A stretch of DNA of 9,324 bases from an uncultured Capnocytophaga sp. (GCA_905372595.1 CAJPPS010000038.1:1-9324), one strand, 5' to 3'. Counted from the stretch's first letter, positions 1 to 8,178 are shown. Translations and numbers: made by a program. The notes: generated by a model from the letters alone, not told the origin.

Positions 1-45
1 GAGTTAAATATCTTGTATGTATTTTTTTATATCCAAAAAAAATCA

Positions 46-53
46 TATCTTTG
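46..53 (+). promoter_or_regulatory. Bacteroidota-type -7 promoter element for the gltA-icd-acn operon
   Basis: TATCTTTG matches the Bacteroidota -7 consensus TAnnTTTG exactly. It lies 27 bases before the gltA start codon, so transcription should begin near 60 and give a leader of about 20 bases. No good TTTG is seen at the -33 position; a T-run at 22-28 (spacer about 17) is the nearest candidate. The rest of positions 1-45 is AT-rich with no gene visible. Confidence 0.7.
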
Positions 54-80
54 TGAAAGAAATATAAAATTATTATTGTT

Positions 81-1364
81 ATGGAAAATACAGCAAAGCT
101 TATTTTTGAAGGGAAGGAATATGAATTCCCTGTTGTAGTTGGAACGGAAAACGAGAAAGCTATAAACATTGAAAAACTACGTGCGCTTACAGGGCTCATT
201 ACTTTGGATTCAGGGTATAAGAATACAGGAGCTTGTAAGAGTGCGATTACTTTCTTGGACGGAGAAAAAGGGATTCTCCGCTATCGTGGATATAATATAG
301 AGGAATTGGCAGCTAAAGCAGAGTTTTTGGAAGTGGCTTATTTGCTTATCTTTGGAGAGCTCCCTACAGCAGAGCAATATGATGACTTCAAGCGTACTAT
401 TCACAAATATACTTTAGTGCATGAGGAAATGAGACAAATCCTTAATGGATTCCCTAAAGCGGCACATCCTATGGGGGTACTCTCTGCAGCTACTAGTGCT
501 TTGACCGCTTTTAATCCAATTCCTGTAAATGTACATTGTGAAAAGGATGTCTATCAGGCAGTTTGTAAGGCAATTGCCAAGGTAACTATTATTGCCACTT
601 GGGTATATCGTAGGCGAGAAGGACTTCCTTTGAACTATTATAATAATGATTTGGGTTATATAGAGAATCTTCTGCAGCTGTTCTTCTCTATTCCTACAGA
701 GAAATATCATATTAATCCCACAGTGGTAAGTGCTCTGAACAAATTGCTTATCTTGCATGGTGACCACGAACAGAACTGTTCTACTTCTACTGTGCGCTTA
801 GTAGGTTCTTCTGAGGCGGGGCTTTTCGCAAGTATCTCTTCTGGGGTATCTGCACTCTGGGGAAGGTTACATGGTGGCGCTAACCAAGCTGTTATTGAAA
901 TGCTTGATGAAATCCACGCAGATGGAGGCGATGTAGATAAATTTATCAATAAAGCAAAAGATAAAAATGATCCTTTCCGCCTAATGGGATTCGGACACCG
1001 TGTGTATAAGAATTTTGATCCTCGTGCTAAGATCATTAAAGCCGCTGCTGATGATGTACTCAATGCCTTAGGAATAGATGAACCTATCTTTGCTATAGCT
1101 AAGCATCTTGAAAAGGTCGCTTTGGAGGATGAATACTTCAAATCACGTAACTTATATCCCAATGTAGATTTCTATTCAGGAATTATCTATAAGGCTTTAG
1201 GAATGCACTTGGAAATGTTCACAGTACTCTTTGCTATTGGTCGTCTGCCAGGTTGGATTGCTCAATGGAAAGAAATGCGCCAAGGAGGAGAGCCTATTGG
1301 TCGTCCTCGTCAGATATATGTAGGAGCTAATGAAAGACCTTTTGTCCCTCTAGAAAAAAGATAA
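81..1364 (+). CDS. gltA: Citrate synthase (GltA-type, 427 aa)
   Basis: Condenses acetyl-CoA with oxaloacetate to citrate, the entry step of the TCA cycle, in the cytoplasm. The protein has the same length as E. coli GltA and resembles it throughout, including the small N-terminal beta domain (about residues 1-50) found in the Gram-negative hexameric type. The catalytic triad is in place: His264 in the HGGAN motif, His306 in MGFGHRVYKNFDPRA and Asp363 in LYPNVDFYSG. The LHGDHEQN motif of the oxaloacetate site and the C-terminal RPRQIYVG are also present. The residue at the position of E. coli Cys206, part of the NADH-inhibition site, appears to be Thr, so control by NADH may differ. The ATG at 81 follows a promoter by about 30 bases and fits the family N-terminus. 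It is the first gene of an operon; icd begins 5 bases after its stop codon. Confidence 0.97.
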   Translation: MENTAKLIFEGKEYEFPVVVGTENEKAINIEKLRALTGLITLDSGYKNTGACKSAITFLDGEKGILRYRGYNIEELAAKAEFLEVAYLLIFGELPTAEQYDDFKRTIHKYTLVHEEMRQILNGFPKAAHPMGVLSAATSALTAFNPIPVNVHCEKDVYQAVCKAIAKVTIIATWVYRRREGLPLNYYNNDLGYIENLLQLFFSIPTEKYHINPTVVSALNKLLILHGDHEQNCSTSTVRLVGSSEAGLFASISSGVSALWGRLHGGANQAVIEMLDEIHADGGDVDKFINKAKDKNDPFRLMGFGHRVYKNFDPRAKIIKAAADDVLNALGIDEPIFAIAKHLEKVALEDEYFKSRNLYPNVDFYSGIIYKALGMHLEMFTVLFAIGRLPGWIAQWKEMRQGGEPIGRPRQIYVGANERPFVPLEKR

Positions 1365-1369
1365 GCCTT

Positions 1370-3583
1370 ATGAAAGATATCATCTATACCAAAACAGACG
1401 AAGCTCCTTTATTGGCTACATATTCATTATTTCCTATTATTAAGCGTTTTTGTGCTTCCTCTCAGGTGCATTTCCAGCTAAAAGATATTTCCTTAGCTGG
1501 GCGTATACTTGCTACTTTTCCTGAGTTACTCTCTGCTGAACAGCGTGTAGAGGATGCACTGGCTCAGCTAGGAGAATTGGCAACTAAGCCTCAGGCGAAT
1601 ATTATAAAATTACCCAATATCAGTGCTTCAACACCTCAGCTAAAGGCTGCGATTGCGGAATTACAAGCACAGGGCTATCCCTTACCTGACTACCCTGAGA
1701 CTCCTGTCTCAGAGGAAGAAAAGCAGATTAAGGCTCGCTATGATAAGGTCAAGGGAAGTGCGGTGAATCCCGTCCTCAGAGAAGGAAATTCTGACCGAAG
1801 AGCTCCTAAATCTGTAAAGAATTATGCTAAGAAAAATCCTCATAAAATGGGAGCTTGGAATAAGGATTCTAAGACAATGGTAGCTACAATGCAAGCGGGT
1901 GATTTCTATCATAATGAAAAATCAGTAACACTCAATAAGCCCACCACAGTACGTATTGAATTGGTTACTCAAGATAATCACAGACATATCCTTAAAGAGG
2001 GGCTTTCCTTACAAAAAGGAGAGATTATAGATGCAACTCTGATGAGCAAAAATGCCTTGCTAGCTTTCTATAGGGAACAATTTGCAAAAGCAAAAGAACT
2101 CGGAGTATTACTCTCTTTGCACCTGAAAGCAACGATGATGAAAGTGTCAGACCCTATTCTCTTTGGGTATGCTGTAGAGACTTTTTTCCAGAGCTTTTTT
2201 GAGAAATATGCGGAAGATTTCAGAAAGCTAGAAGTGAATCCTCGTAATGGCTTCTCGGATGTCTTGGCTAAGATAACTTCATTACCTACAGAAAAGCAGG
2301 AGGCAATTGCTAAAGATATAGCTCTCGCATTAGAGGAAGCTCCAGCTGTAGCAATGGTCAATTCAGAGAAAGGGATTACCAATCTGCACTATCCTAATGA
2401 TGTAATTGTAGATGCTTCAATGCCTGCAATGATTCGTAATTCAGGAAAAATGTGGGATGCTCAGGGGGAACTTCAGGATACCTTAGCGGTTCTTCCAGAT
2501 AGTAGTTATGCACGTATCTATCAGGTAGTGATTGATTTCTGTAAAGAAAATGGAGCTTTCGACCCTGCCACAATGGGTTCTGTTTCCAATGTTGGACTAA
2601 TGGCACAGAAAGCCGAAGAGTATGGTTCTCACGATAAAACTTTTGAAATCCCTTATAAGGGAGTGATACAGGTCGTAGGGGATACAGGAGAAATATACCT
2701 CTCTCATTCAGTAGAAGAAGGTGATATATGGAGAATGTGTCAGGTGAAAGATGCTCCTATACAGGATTGGGTAAAGCTAGCGGTAACTCGTGCCAAAGCT
2801 ACTCATACACCTGCTATTTTTTGGTTAGATATTCATCGGGCCCACGATAGAGAACTGATAAAAAAAGTAGAACAATATCTTAAGCAATATGATATCAAGG
2901 ATTTGGATATTCGTATTCTAACACCTGAGGAAGCTATATTATTCTCTTTAGAACGTGCAAAAAAAGGAGAAGATACGATTTCGGTAACAGGAAATGTGCT
3001 TCGAGATTATCTAACAGACCTATTTCCAATCCTTGAATTAGGTACCAGTGCAAAAGTTCTTTCTATTGTTCCTCTGATGAATGGAGGAGGCCTCTTCGAG
3101 ACGGGAGCAGGAGGATCAGCACCTAAATTAGCTGAACAGCTTTTTACTGAAAATCACCTCCGCTGGGATTCCTTAGGAGAATTTTTAGCCTTGGGCGCTT
3201 CCTTGGAGCACTATGCTAATATCTATCAAGATGCGAAAGCTCTAGTTCTAGCACAAACCCTTGATCAAGCCATAGGAGAGCTTTTAGAAAATAATAAATC
3301 GCCTAAGCCTAAAGTAGGAGAATTGGATAACAGGGGTAGCCATTTTTATCTAGCTCTCTATTGGGCAGAAGCCTTGGCAGGACAAGCACAGGACAATACT
3401 TTAGCAACCGAATTCAAGCCTATTGCCCAAGCTCTCAAGCAGAATGAAGCACAAATCATTGAGGAATTACTCCTTGTACAAGGGCAAAAAGTAGATTTGC
3501 AAGGGTATTATCACCCTGATGACCAGAAGGCTTATCAGGTAATGCAAGCTAGCAAAACATTTAAAAATATTTTAGGAATATAA
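1370..3583 (+). CDS. icd: Isocitrate dehydrogenase, monomeric type (737 aa)
   Basis: Oxidatively decarboxylates isocitrate to 2-oxoglutarate, producing NAD(P)H. It belongs to the roughly 740-residue single-chain family typified by the Azotobacter vinelandii and Corynebacterium glutamicum enzymes, not the E. coli Icd homodimer family. It matches that family end to end: the N-terminus has IIYTKTDEAP, the substrate loop is SAVNPVLREGNSDRR with Ser130, Asn133, Arg137 and Arg143, and later come HLKATMMKVSDP, DVIVDASMPAMIR, AEEYGSHDKTF, NVLRDYLTDLFP and DNRGSHFYLALYW. Family members are usually NADP-specific through a His/Arg/Arg set spaced +11 and +49. At the matching spacing this protein has Leu587, Arg598 and Pro647, so NADP preference should not be assumed. 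It lies 5 bases after gltA and 35 bases before acn with no promoter between, so it is co-transcribed. Start ATG and length both fit the family. Confidence 0.96.
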   Translation: MKDIIYTKTDEAPLLATYSLFPIIKRFCASSQVHFQLKDISLAGRILATFPELLSAEQRVEDALAQLGELATKPQANIIKLPNISASTPQLKAAIAELQAQGYPLPDYPETPVSEEEKQIKARYDKVKGSAVNPVLREGNSDRRAPKSVKNYAKKNPHKMGAWNKDSKTMVATMQAGDFYHNEKSVTLNKPTTVRIELVTQDNHRHILKEGLSLQKGEIIDATLMSKNALLAFYREQFAKAKELGVLLSLHLKATMMKVSDPILFGYAVETFFQSFFEKYAEDFRKLEVNPRNGFSDVLAKITSLPTEKQEAIAKDIALALEEAPAVAMVNSEKGITNLHYPNDVIVDASMPAMIRNSGKMWDAQGELQDTLAVLPDSSYARIYQVVIDFCKENGAFDPATMGSVSNVGLMAQKAEEYGSHDKTFEIPYKGVIQVVGDTGEIYLSHSVEEGDIWRMCQVKDAPIQDWVKLAVTRAKATHTPAIFWLDIHRAHDRELIKKVEQYLKQYDIKDLDIRILTPEEAILFSLERAKKGEDTISVTGNVLRDYLTDLFPILELGTSAKVLSIVPLMNGGGLFETGAGGSAPKLAEQLFTENHLRWDSLGEFLALGASLEHYANIYQDAKALVLAQTLDQAIGELLENNKSPKPKVGELDNRGSHFYLALYWAEALAGQAQDNTLATEFKPIAQALKQNEAQIIEELLLVQGQKVDLQGYYHPDDQKAYQVMQASKTFKNILGI

Positions 3584-3618
3584 AACGATTATCAACAACA
3601 ACTTAAAACTAATTGAGA

Positions 3619-5880
3619 ATGGCTTTTGATATTCAAATGATCAAAAAGGTATATGAGCATATGCCTGAAAGGGTCAATAAAGCCCGTGAAATACTGGGCA
3701 GACCTCTAACACTTACAGAAAAAATCCTCTATGCTCACCTATGGGAGGAGCTCCCTTCGCAGGCTTTTGTCCGTGGAAAGGATTATGTAGATTTTGCTCC
3801 TGACCGTATTGCTTGTCAGGATGCCACAGCACAGATGGCACTCCTTCAGTTTATGCACGCAGGAAAGTCCAAGGTAGCAGTACCTACTACAGTGCATTGT
3901 GACCACCTTATACAAGCGAAAGTGGGAGCAGAAACAGACTTGAAGGTAGCGACCGAGCAATCCAAAGAAGTATTTGATTTTTTAGCCTCTGTATCTAATA
4001 AATATGGAATTGGTTTCTGGAAACCAGGAGCAGGAATTATTCACCAGATTGTATTGGAGAACTATGCTTTCCCTGGGGGAATGATGATAGGGACAGACTC
4101 ACATACTGTGAATGCAGGAGGCTTGGGAATGCTTGCCATAGGAGTAGGGGGAGCAGATGCTGTAGATGTAATGGCAGGAATGGCTTGGGAACTCAAATTT
4201 CCTAAACTCATAGGAGTTAAGCTCACAGGAAAGCTTAGCGGATGGACGGCTCCTAAAGATGTAATCCTTAGGGTTGCTGATATCCTTACTGTAAAAGGAG
4301 GTACTGGAGCTATCGTAGAATACTTTGGAGAAGGAGCCCAGTCTCTATCTTGTACAGGAAAGGGAACCATTTGTAATATGGGGGCAGAAATTGGAGCTAC
4401 AACCTCTACTTTTGGTTATGATGAATCTATGCGTCGCTATCTTAGAGCAACAGGTAGGGAAGATGTAGTAACAGCTGCTGATGCGGTTGCTGAATATCTT
4501 ACTGCAGACCCAGAAGTATATGCACAACCTGAAAAATATTTTGACCAACTCATAGAGATCAACTTGTCAGAATTAGAGCCTTATATTAATGGACCTTTCA
4601 CTCCTGACCGAGGAACTCCAGTAAGTAAAATGAAAGAAGTCGCTCGTGAGAATGATTGGCCTCTCAAGGTAGAATGGGGACTTATAGGTTCTTGTACCAA
4701 CTCCTCTTATGAGGATTTGAGCCGTGCTGTATCAGTAGTTAAGCAAGCGGTGGAAATGGGTGTAACCCCTAAGGCGGCTTTTGGGATTAACCCCGGTTCA
4801 GAACAAATTCGCTATACTATTGAGCGAGATGGTATTATGGAGGTATTTGAGCAGTTGAATACTAAAATTTTCACCAATGCCTGTGGACCTTGTATCGGAC
4901 AATGGGACAGAGAAGGAGCTGAAAAACAGGAGAAAAATACAATTATACACTCCTTTAACAGAAACTTTTCTAAGCGAGCCGATGGGAACCCTAATACCCA
5001 CGCTTTTGTAACCTCTCCTGAAATAGTTGCAGCCTTAGCAATTGCAGGACGGCTAGATTTTAACCCTATTACAGATACGCTAATCAATGATAAGGGCGAA
5101 GAAGTAAAATTCAAGCCCCCTTATGGAGAAGAACTTCCAACCAAAGGTTTTGCTGTAGATGACCCAGGTTATCAAGCTCCTGCTAAGGATGGAAGTGGAG
5201 TAGAGGTAGTGGTTTCTCCTACTTCCAATCGCTTACAACTCTTGGCACCATTCACTCCTTGGGATGGGAAGAATATTACAGGAGCTAAGCTATTGATTAA
5301 GGCACAAGGAAAATGTACAACAGACCATATTTCAATGGCAGGACCTTGGCTGAGATTCCGAGGACATTTGGATAATATTTCTAATAATATGCTTATCGGG
5401 GCAGTAAATGCTTTCAATGGCAAAACCAATGAGGTAAAGAACTTCCTTACAGGAACCTATGACGAAGTTCCTAAAGTACAACGGGCTTATAAAGCACAAG
5501 GGATTCCTTCTATAGTAGTAGGAGATCAAAACTATGGAGAAGGTTCTTCACGAGAACACGCAGCTATGGAACCTCGACACTTGGGTGTGAGAGCTGTTTT
5601 GGTGAAATCTTTTGCTCGTATTCACGAAACTAACCTTAAGAAACAAGGAATGCTCGCTCTTACCTTTGCCAATGAAGCAGATTATGATAAGATTCAGGAA
5701 GATGATACAATTAATTTCCTTGATCTTACAGAATTTGCCCCAGGGAAACCACTTCATTTAGAGTTTGTTCATAAGGACGGTAGTAAGGATGTTATTGTTT
5801 GTAATCATACCTATAATGCTTCCCAGATAGAGTGGTTTAAGGCAGGAAGTGCGCTAAACCTTATTGCTAGTAATAAATAG
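3619..5880 (+). CDS. acnA: Aconitate hydratase, mitochondrial-like (753 aa)
   Basis: Isomerises citrate to isocitrate through cis-aconitate with a [4Fe-4S] cluster, linking the products of gltA and icd. The three cluster cysteines are Cys359 in IGSCTNSSYEDLSR, and Cys422 and Cys425 in NACGPCIGQWDREG. Active-site segments known from mitochondrial aconitase are present: TVHCDH (His93), DSHTVNAGG (Asp160, His162) and YGEGSSREHAA (Ser643, Arg645). The C-terminal swivel domain with KSFARIHETNLKKQG and the ending IEWFKAGSALN also reads like the animal mitochondrial enzyme rather than E. coli AcnA or AcnB. A mitochondrial-like aconitase is known from Bacteroides fragilis. The ATG at 3619 (MAFDIQ) is preferred over the in-frame TTG at 3613, which would only add two residues. 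Third gene of the operon, followed by a terminator. The gene symbol follows Bacteroides use and is not meant to imply closeness to E. coli AcnA. Confidence 0.96.
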   Translation: MAFDIQMIKKVYEHMPERVNKAREILGRPLTLTEKILYAHLWEELPSQAFVRGKDYVDFAPDRIACQDATAQMALLQFMHAGKSKVAVPTTVHCDHLIQAKVGAETDLKVATEQSKEVFDFLASVSNKYGIGFWKPGAGIIHQIVLENYAFPGGMMIGTDSHTVNAGGLGMLAIGVGGADAVDVMAGMAWELKFPKLIGVKLTGKLSGWTAPKDVILRVADILTVKGGTGAIVEYFGEGAQSLSCTGKGTICNMGAEIGATTSTFGYDESMRRYLRATGREDVVTAADAVAEYLTADPEVYAQPEKYFDQLIEINLSELEPYINGPFTPDRGTPVSKMKEVARENDWPLKVEWGLIGSCTNSSYEDLSRAVSVVKQAVEMGVTPKAAFGINPGSEQIRYTIERDGIMEVFEQLNTKIFTNACGPCIGQWDREGAEKQEKNTIIHSFNRNFSKRADGNPNTHAFVTSPEIVAALAIAGRLDFNPITDTLINDKGEEVKFKPPYGEELPTKGFAVDDPGYQAPAKDGSGVEVVVSPTSNRLQLLAPFTPWDGKNITGAKLLIKAQGKCTTDHISMAGPWLRFRGHLDNISNNMLIGAVNAFNGKTNEVKNFLTGTYDEVPKVQRAYKAQGIPSIVVGDQNYGEGSSREHAAMEPRHLGVRAVLVKSFARIHETNLKKQGMLALTFANEADYDKIQEDDTINFLDLTEFAPGKPLHLEFVHKDGSKDVIVCNHTYNASQIEWFKAGSALNLIASNK

Positions 5881-5900
5881 AATGATAATTTCATAATAGA

Positions 5901-5938
5901 TAATGGGTAGGAAGTTTTACTTCCTACCTGTTATTTTT
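5901..5938 (+). terminator. Rho-independent terminator after acn
   Basis: A perfect 10-bp stem (5906-5915 with 5919-5928, GGTAGGAAGT and its complement) closes a 3-base loop. Two G-U and three A-T pairs can extend it to 5901 and 5933. Five Ts follow at 5934-5938. It lies 20 bases beyond the acn stop and before the asnS promoter, so it separates the two transcripts. Confidence 0.88.
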
Positions 5939-5971
5939 ACTTTTAAAGTTCTTTTTTTCGGAAATTTAATG

Positions 5972-5979
5972 TATCTTTG
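5972..5979 (+). promoter_or_regulatory. Bacteroidota-type -7 promoter element for asnS
   Basis: TATCTTTG is identical to the element before gltA and matches TAnnTTTG. It lies between the acn terminator and asnS. Transcription would start near 5986, giving a leader of about 70 bases. The -33 region is weak: T-rich sequence at 5949-5958 with no clear TTTG. Confidence 0.7.
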
Positions 5980-5988
5980 CATTTGAAT

Positions 5989-6051
5989 ATGATGGTAGTA
6001 AGTAGTACAAATGCTCTTTATTATTTATTGCCTATTTTACCTATTACCTAG
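5989..6051 (+). other. Possible 20-codon leader ORF directly upstream of asnS
   Basis: Two consecutive ATG codons at 5989 and 5992 open a reading frame of 20 codons that ends with TAG at 6049-6051, three bases before the asnS ATG and in the same frame. The peptide would start MMVVSS and end in a hydrophobic LPILPIT. It would begin almost at the predicted 5' end of the transcript, so it would need leaderless or nearly leaderless initiation. It has one Asn codon only and no visible attenuator hairpin, so an amino-acid-sensing role is not supported. It may simply be a chance ORF. Confidence 0.25.
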
Positions 6052-6054
6052 AAA

Positions 6055-7479
6055 ATGAGTATCAAAGAATTATTACAGAAAGGGAATGCCTCTCAAGAGG
6101 TTACCCTCAAAGGGTGGGTACGTACCTTCCGCAGCAATCGATTTATAGCTCTTAATGATGGTTCTACGCTAGCAAACCTACAAGTAGTGGTGGATTTCGA
6201 ACATACTCCTGAGGAGACACTTAAGCGCATTACCACAGGAGCGGCTATTGAAGTAAAAGGACAAGTGGTAGAGAGCCAAGGAAAAGGGCAAAATATTGAA
6301 TTACAAGCCTCTGAGGTGATTATTCTTGGAGACTGTAATCCCGACGAATATCCTATCCAGCCTAAGAAACATTCATTAGAGTTTCTTCGAGAGCAAGCAC
6401 ATTTACGTGTTCGCACCAATGCCTTTGGAGCGATTATGCGTGTGCGCTCTACGTTATCCTATGCAGTACATAAATATTTCCAAGATAATGGCTTCTTCTA
6501 TGTAAATACACCTATCATTACCGGAAGTGATGCTGAGGGAGCCGGAGAGATGTTCCGTGTAACAACTTTGGATCCTAAAAATCCGCCTCTTACCGAGACA
6601 GGTGAAGTGGATTACAAAAAGGACTTCTTTGGGCGTGAAACCAATCTTACAGTGTCAGGACAGCTTGAAGGAGAGACTTTCGCAATGTCATTGGGAAAAA
6701 TATACACCTTTGGGCCTACTTTTCGTGCAGAAAATTCTAATACTTCTCGCCATTTAGCAGAATTCTGGATGATAGAACCTGAAATAGCGTTCTATGACCT
6801 GATTGATAATATGAATCTGGCAGAAGATTTTATCAAATATGTACTGCGTTACACCTTGGAGGCACGTCGTGAGGATATTGAATTCCTTAACCAACGCTTT
6901 TTGGAGGAAGAAAAGACTAAGCCACAAGCCGAACGCAGTGAAATGTCACTAATAGAAAAGTTAGAGTTTGTCATCCATAATGACTTCAAGCGTGTGAGCT
7001 ATACTGAGGCGGTAGAAATTCTTAAGAACTGTAATCATAACAAAAAGAAAAAATTCCAATATCTGATAGATGAGTGGGGAGTAGATTTGCAAAGCGAACA
7101 CGAGCGTTATTTAGTAGAAAAACATTTTGGCTGTCCAGTAATTCTTTATGATTATCCAGCTAAAATTAAGGCGTTCTATATGCGATTGAATGAAGATGGG
7201 AAAACAGTTCGTGCGATGGACATTCTCTTCCCTGGAATAGGAGAGATTGTAGGAGGCTCTCAGCGTGAAGAACGTTATGATGTCCTCAAGCAAAAAATAG
7301 CCGATTTGGGTATGGATGAGCAAACCCTTTGGTGGTACTTGGAGTTACGCAAGTTTGGTACAGCAGTGCATAGTGGTTTTGGCTTAGGATTCGAGCGGTT
7401 GGTACTCTTCACTACAGGAATGACCAATATCCGTGATGTAATTCCTTATCCTCGTACGCCACAGAGTGCGGAATTCTAG
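6055..7479 (+). CDS. asnS: Asparaginyl-tRNA synthetase (AsnRS, 474 aa)
   Basis: Attaches asparagine to tRNA-Asn in an ATP-dependent reaction; a class IIb aminoacyl-tRNA synthetase. The N-terminal OB-fold anticodon-binding domain covers about residues 1-100 (VTLKGWVRTFRSNRFIALNDG). The catalytic domain follows: motif 1 around the FFYVNTPIITGSDAEGAGEMF segment, motif 2 as FRAENSNTSRHLAEFW from residue 223, and motif 3 as GLGFERLV from residue 443, ending IPYPRTPQSAEF. The Asn-Thr-Ser context of motif 2 and the C-terminal YPRTP are typical of AsnRS rather than AspRS. Length is near that of E. coli AsnRS (466). The ATG at 6055 gives the expected MSIKELL start. No Shine-Dalgarno site is visible, as is usual in Bacteroidota. 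It is a single-gene unit with its own promoter and terminator, convergent with rplY. A full-length AsnRS implies direct charging of tRNA-Asn in this organism. Confidence 0.97.
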   Translation: MSIKELLQKGNASQEVTLKGWVRTFRSNRFIALNDGSTLANLQVVVDFEHTPEETLKRITTGAAIEVKGQVVESQGKGQNIELQASEVIILGDCNPDEYPIQPKKHSLEFLREQAHLRVRTNAFGAIMRVRSTLSYAVHKYFQDNGFFYVNTPIITGSDAEGAGEMFRVTTLDPKNPPLTETGEVDYKKDFFGRETNLTVSGQLEGETFAMSLGKIYTFGPTFRAENSNTSRHLAEFWMIEPEIAFYDLIDNMNLAEDFIKYVLRYTLEARREDIEFLNQRFLEEEKTKPQAERSEMSLIEKLEFVIHNDFKRVSYTEAVEILKNCNHNKKKKFQYLIDEWGVDLQSEHERYLVEKHFGCPVILYDYPAKIKAFYMRLNEDGKTVRAMDILFPGIGEIVGGSQREERYDVLKQKIADLGMDEQTLWWYLELRKFGTAVHSGFGLGFERLVLFTTGMTNIRDVIPYPRTPQSAEF

Positions 7480-7498
7480 AAAATTGTTGTTTAAAACT

Positions 7499-7526
7499 AA
7501 AAAAGCTGTCCCAAAAGACAGCTTTT
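7499..7526. terminator. Bidirectional terminator between asnS and rplY
   Basis: A perfect 10-bp inverted repeat (7501-7510 with 7517-7526, core AGCTGTC and GACAGCT) has a 6-base loop. It is flanked by A-run on the left and T-run on the right, so the hairpin ends in a U-tract read from either strand. It sits 20 bases after the asnS stop and about 28 bases beyond the rplY stop, and so can serve both convergent genes. Confidence 0.9.
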
Positions 7527-7554
7527 TCTGTTATAAAGATTAAATTCAACAAGA

Positions 7555-8157
7555 TTATTTCTTTTTCTTAGCAGAAGCTTCTGCTTTAGCAGCGTCTTGA
7601 GCCGCTTTAAGCGCAGCACGAGATACACGTACTTGGCATACAACAGTGTTCTCAGGGTGCAAAATCTTATATTTGTCTTGTTCCAAACGAGTGATATAGA
7701 AACGATTTCCCATTTCCATCCAAGAAATATCTACAGGAACAAAATCAGGAAGGTTGTCAGGAAGAGCTTTTACTTTAAGCTTACGGTTTACGATGCGTAA
7801 AGTACCCCCTGCCATCACTCCAGGAGCTGTTCCTACGATTTGGATAGGTACTGCTACAGTGATTTCTTTATCTTTGTGTAGTTCATAGAAATCAACGTGA
7901 ATAATTTGGTCAGTTACAGGGTCAAACTGAATATCCTGAAGGATAGCTGTATAGCTCTTTCCTCCTAATTCAATCGTTGCAGTATATACATTAGGAGTAT
8001 ATACCAATTTTTTGAATGCTAAGGCATCAGCTGAAAAGTGAATGGTATTTTCTCCTCCGTATAGTACGCAAGGAACCTTTCCAGCATTACGTAAGGCTTT
8101 GCTTGCTGCTTTACCCACGCTTTCTCTTTGAGATCCTACGATTGTAATTGATTGCAT
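7555..8157 (-). CDS. rplY: 50S ribosomal protein L25, CTC (general stress protein) form, 200 aa
   Basis: Binds 5S rRNA in the large ribosomal subunit. This is the long two-domain form (as in Thermus TL5 and Bacillus Ctc), about twice the length of E. coli L25. The 5S-binding N-terminal domain covers about residues 1-92, with GKAASKALRNAGKVPCVLYGG near the start and DPVTDQIIHVDFYEL at its end. The C-terminal beta domain runs about 98-180 (VAVPIQIVGTAPGVMAGGTLR and onward). The last 20 residues are an Ala/Lys-rich tail ending in four lysines, typical of an rRNA-contacting extension. It starts 21 bases after prs on the same strand with no promoter or terminator between, so the two are probably one transcript. 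In many bacteria pth follows prs and rplY; here the next gene is convergent asnS, so pth is elsewhere. Confidence 0.95.
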   Translation of the reverse strand: MQSITIVGSQRESVGKAASKALRNAGKVPCVLYGGENTIHFSADALAFKKLVYTPNVYTATIELGGKSYTAILQDIQFDPVTDQIIHVDFYELHKDKEITVAVPIQIVGTAPGVMAGGTLRIVNRKLKVKALPDNLPDFVPVDISWMEMGNRFYITRLEQDKYKILHPENTVVCQVRVSRAALKAAQDAAKAEASAKKKK

Positions 8158-8178
8158 AAAAATATATTTATTAAGAAT

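Noticed and set aside
347..354. TATCTTTG inside gltA, with another copy at 1085-1092
   Set aside because: Both lie in well-conserved coding sequence and their codons explain them. They show that the octamer also occurs by chance, so position in a gap matters for the promoter calls.
707..1162. 151-codon open frame on the - strand across gltA
   Set aside because: It overlaps the conserved active-site region of gltA, has no recognisable domain and no promoter; a shadow of the real gene, as are the other opposite-strand frames over icd, acn, asnS and prs.
3584..3618. Gap between icd and acn checked for a promoter or terminator
   Set aside because: Thirty-five AT-rich bases with no TAnnTTTG and no hairpin; read as an intra-operon spacer.
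4062..4370. 102-codon open frame on the - strand across acn
   Set aside because: Composition is the mirror of Gly- and Val-rich aconitase codons; no family resemblance and no start context.
7668..7675. TATATTTG on the + strand within rplY, a possible antisense promoter
   Set aside because: It is inside a conserved gene, antisense, with no following gene on that strand for over 1.5 kb; chance match in AT-rich DNA.
8158..8178. Gap between prs and rplY checked for a separate rplY promoter
   Set aside because: Twenty-one AT-rich bases on the reading strand with no -7 element or hairpin; co-transcription is the simpler reading.
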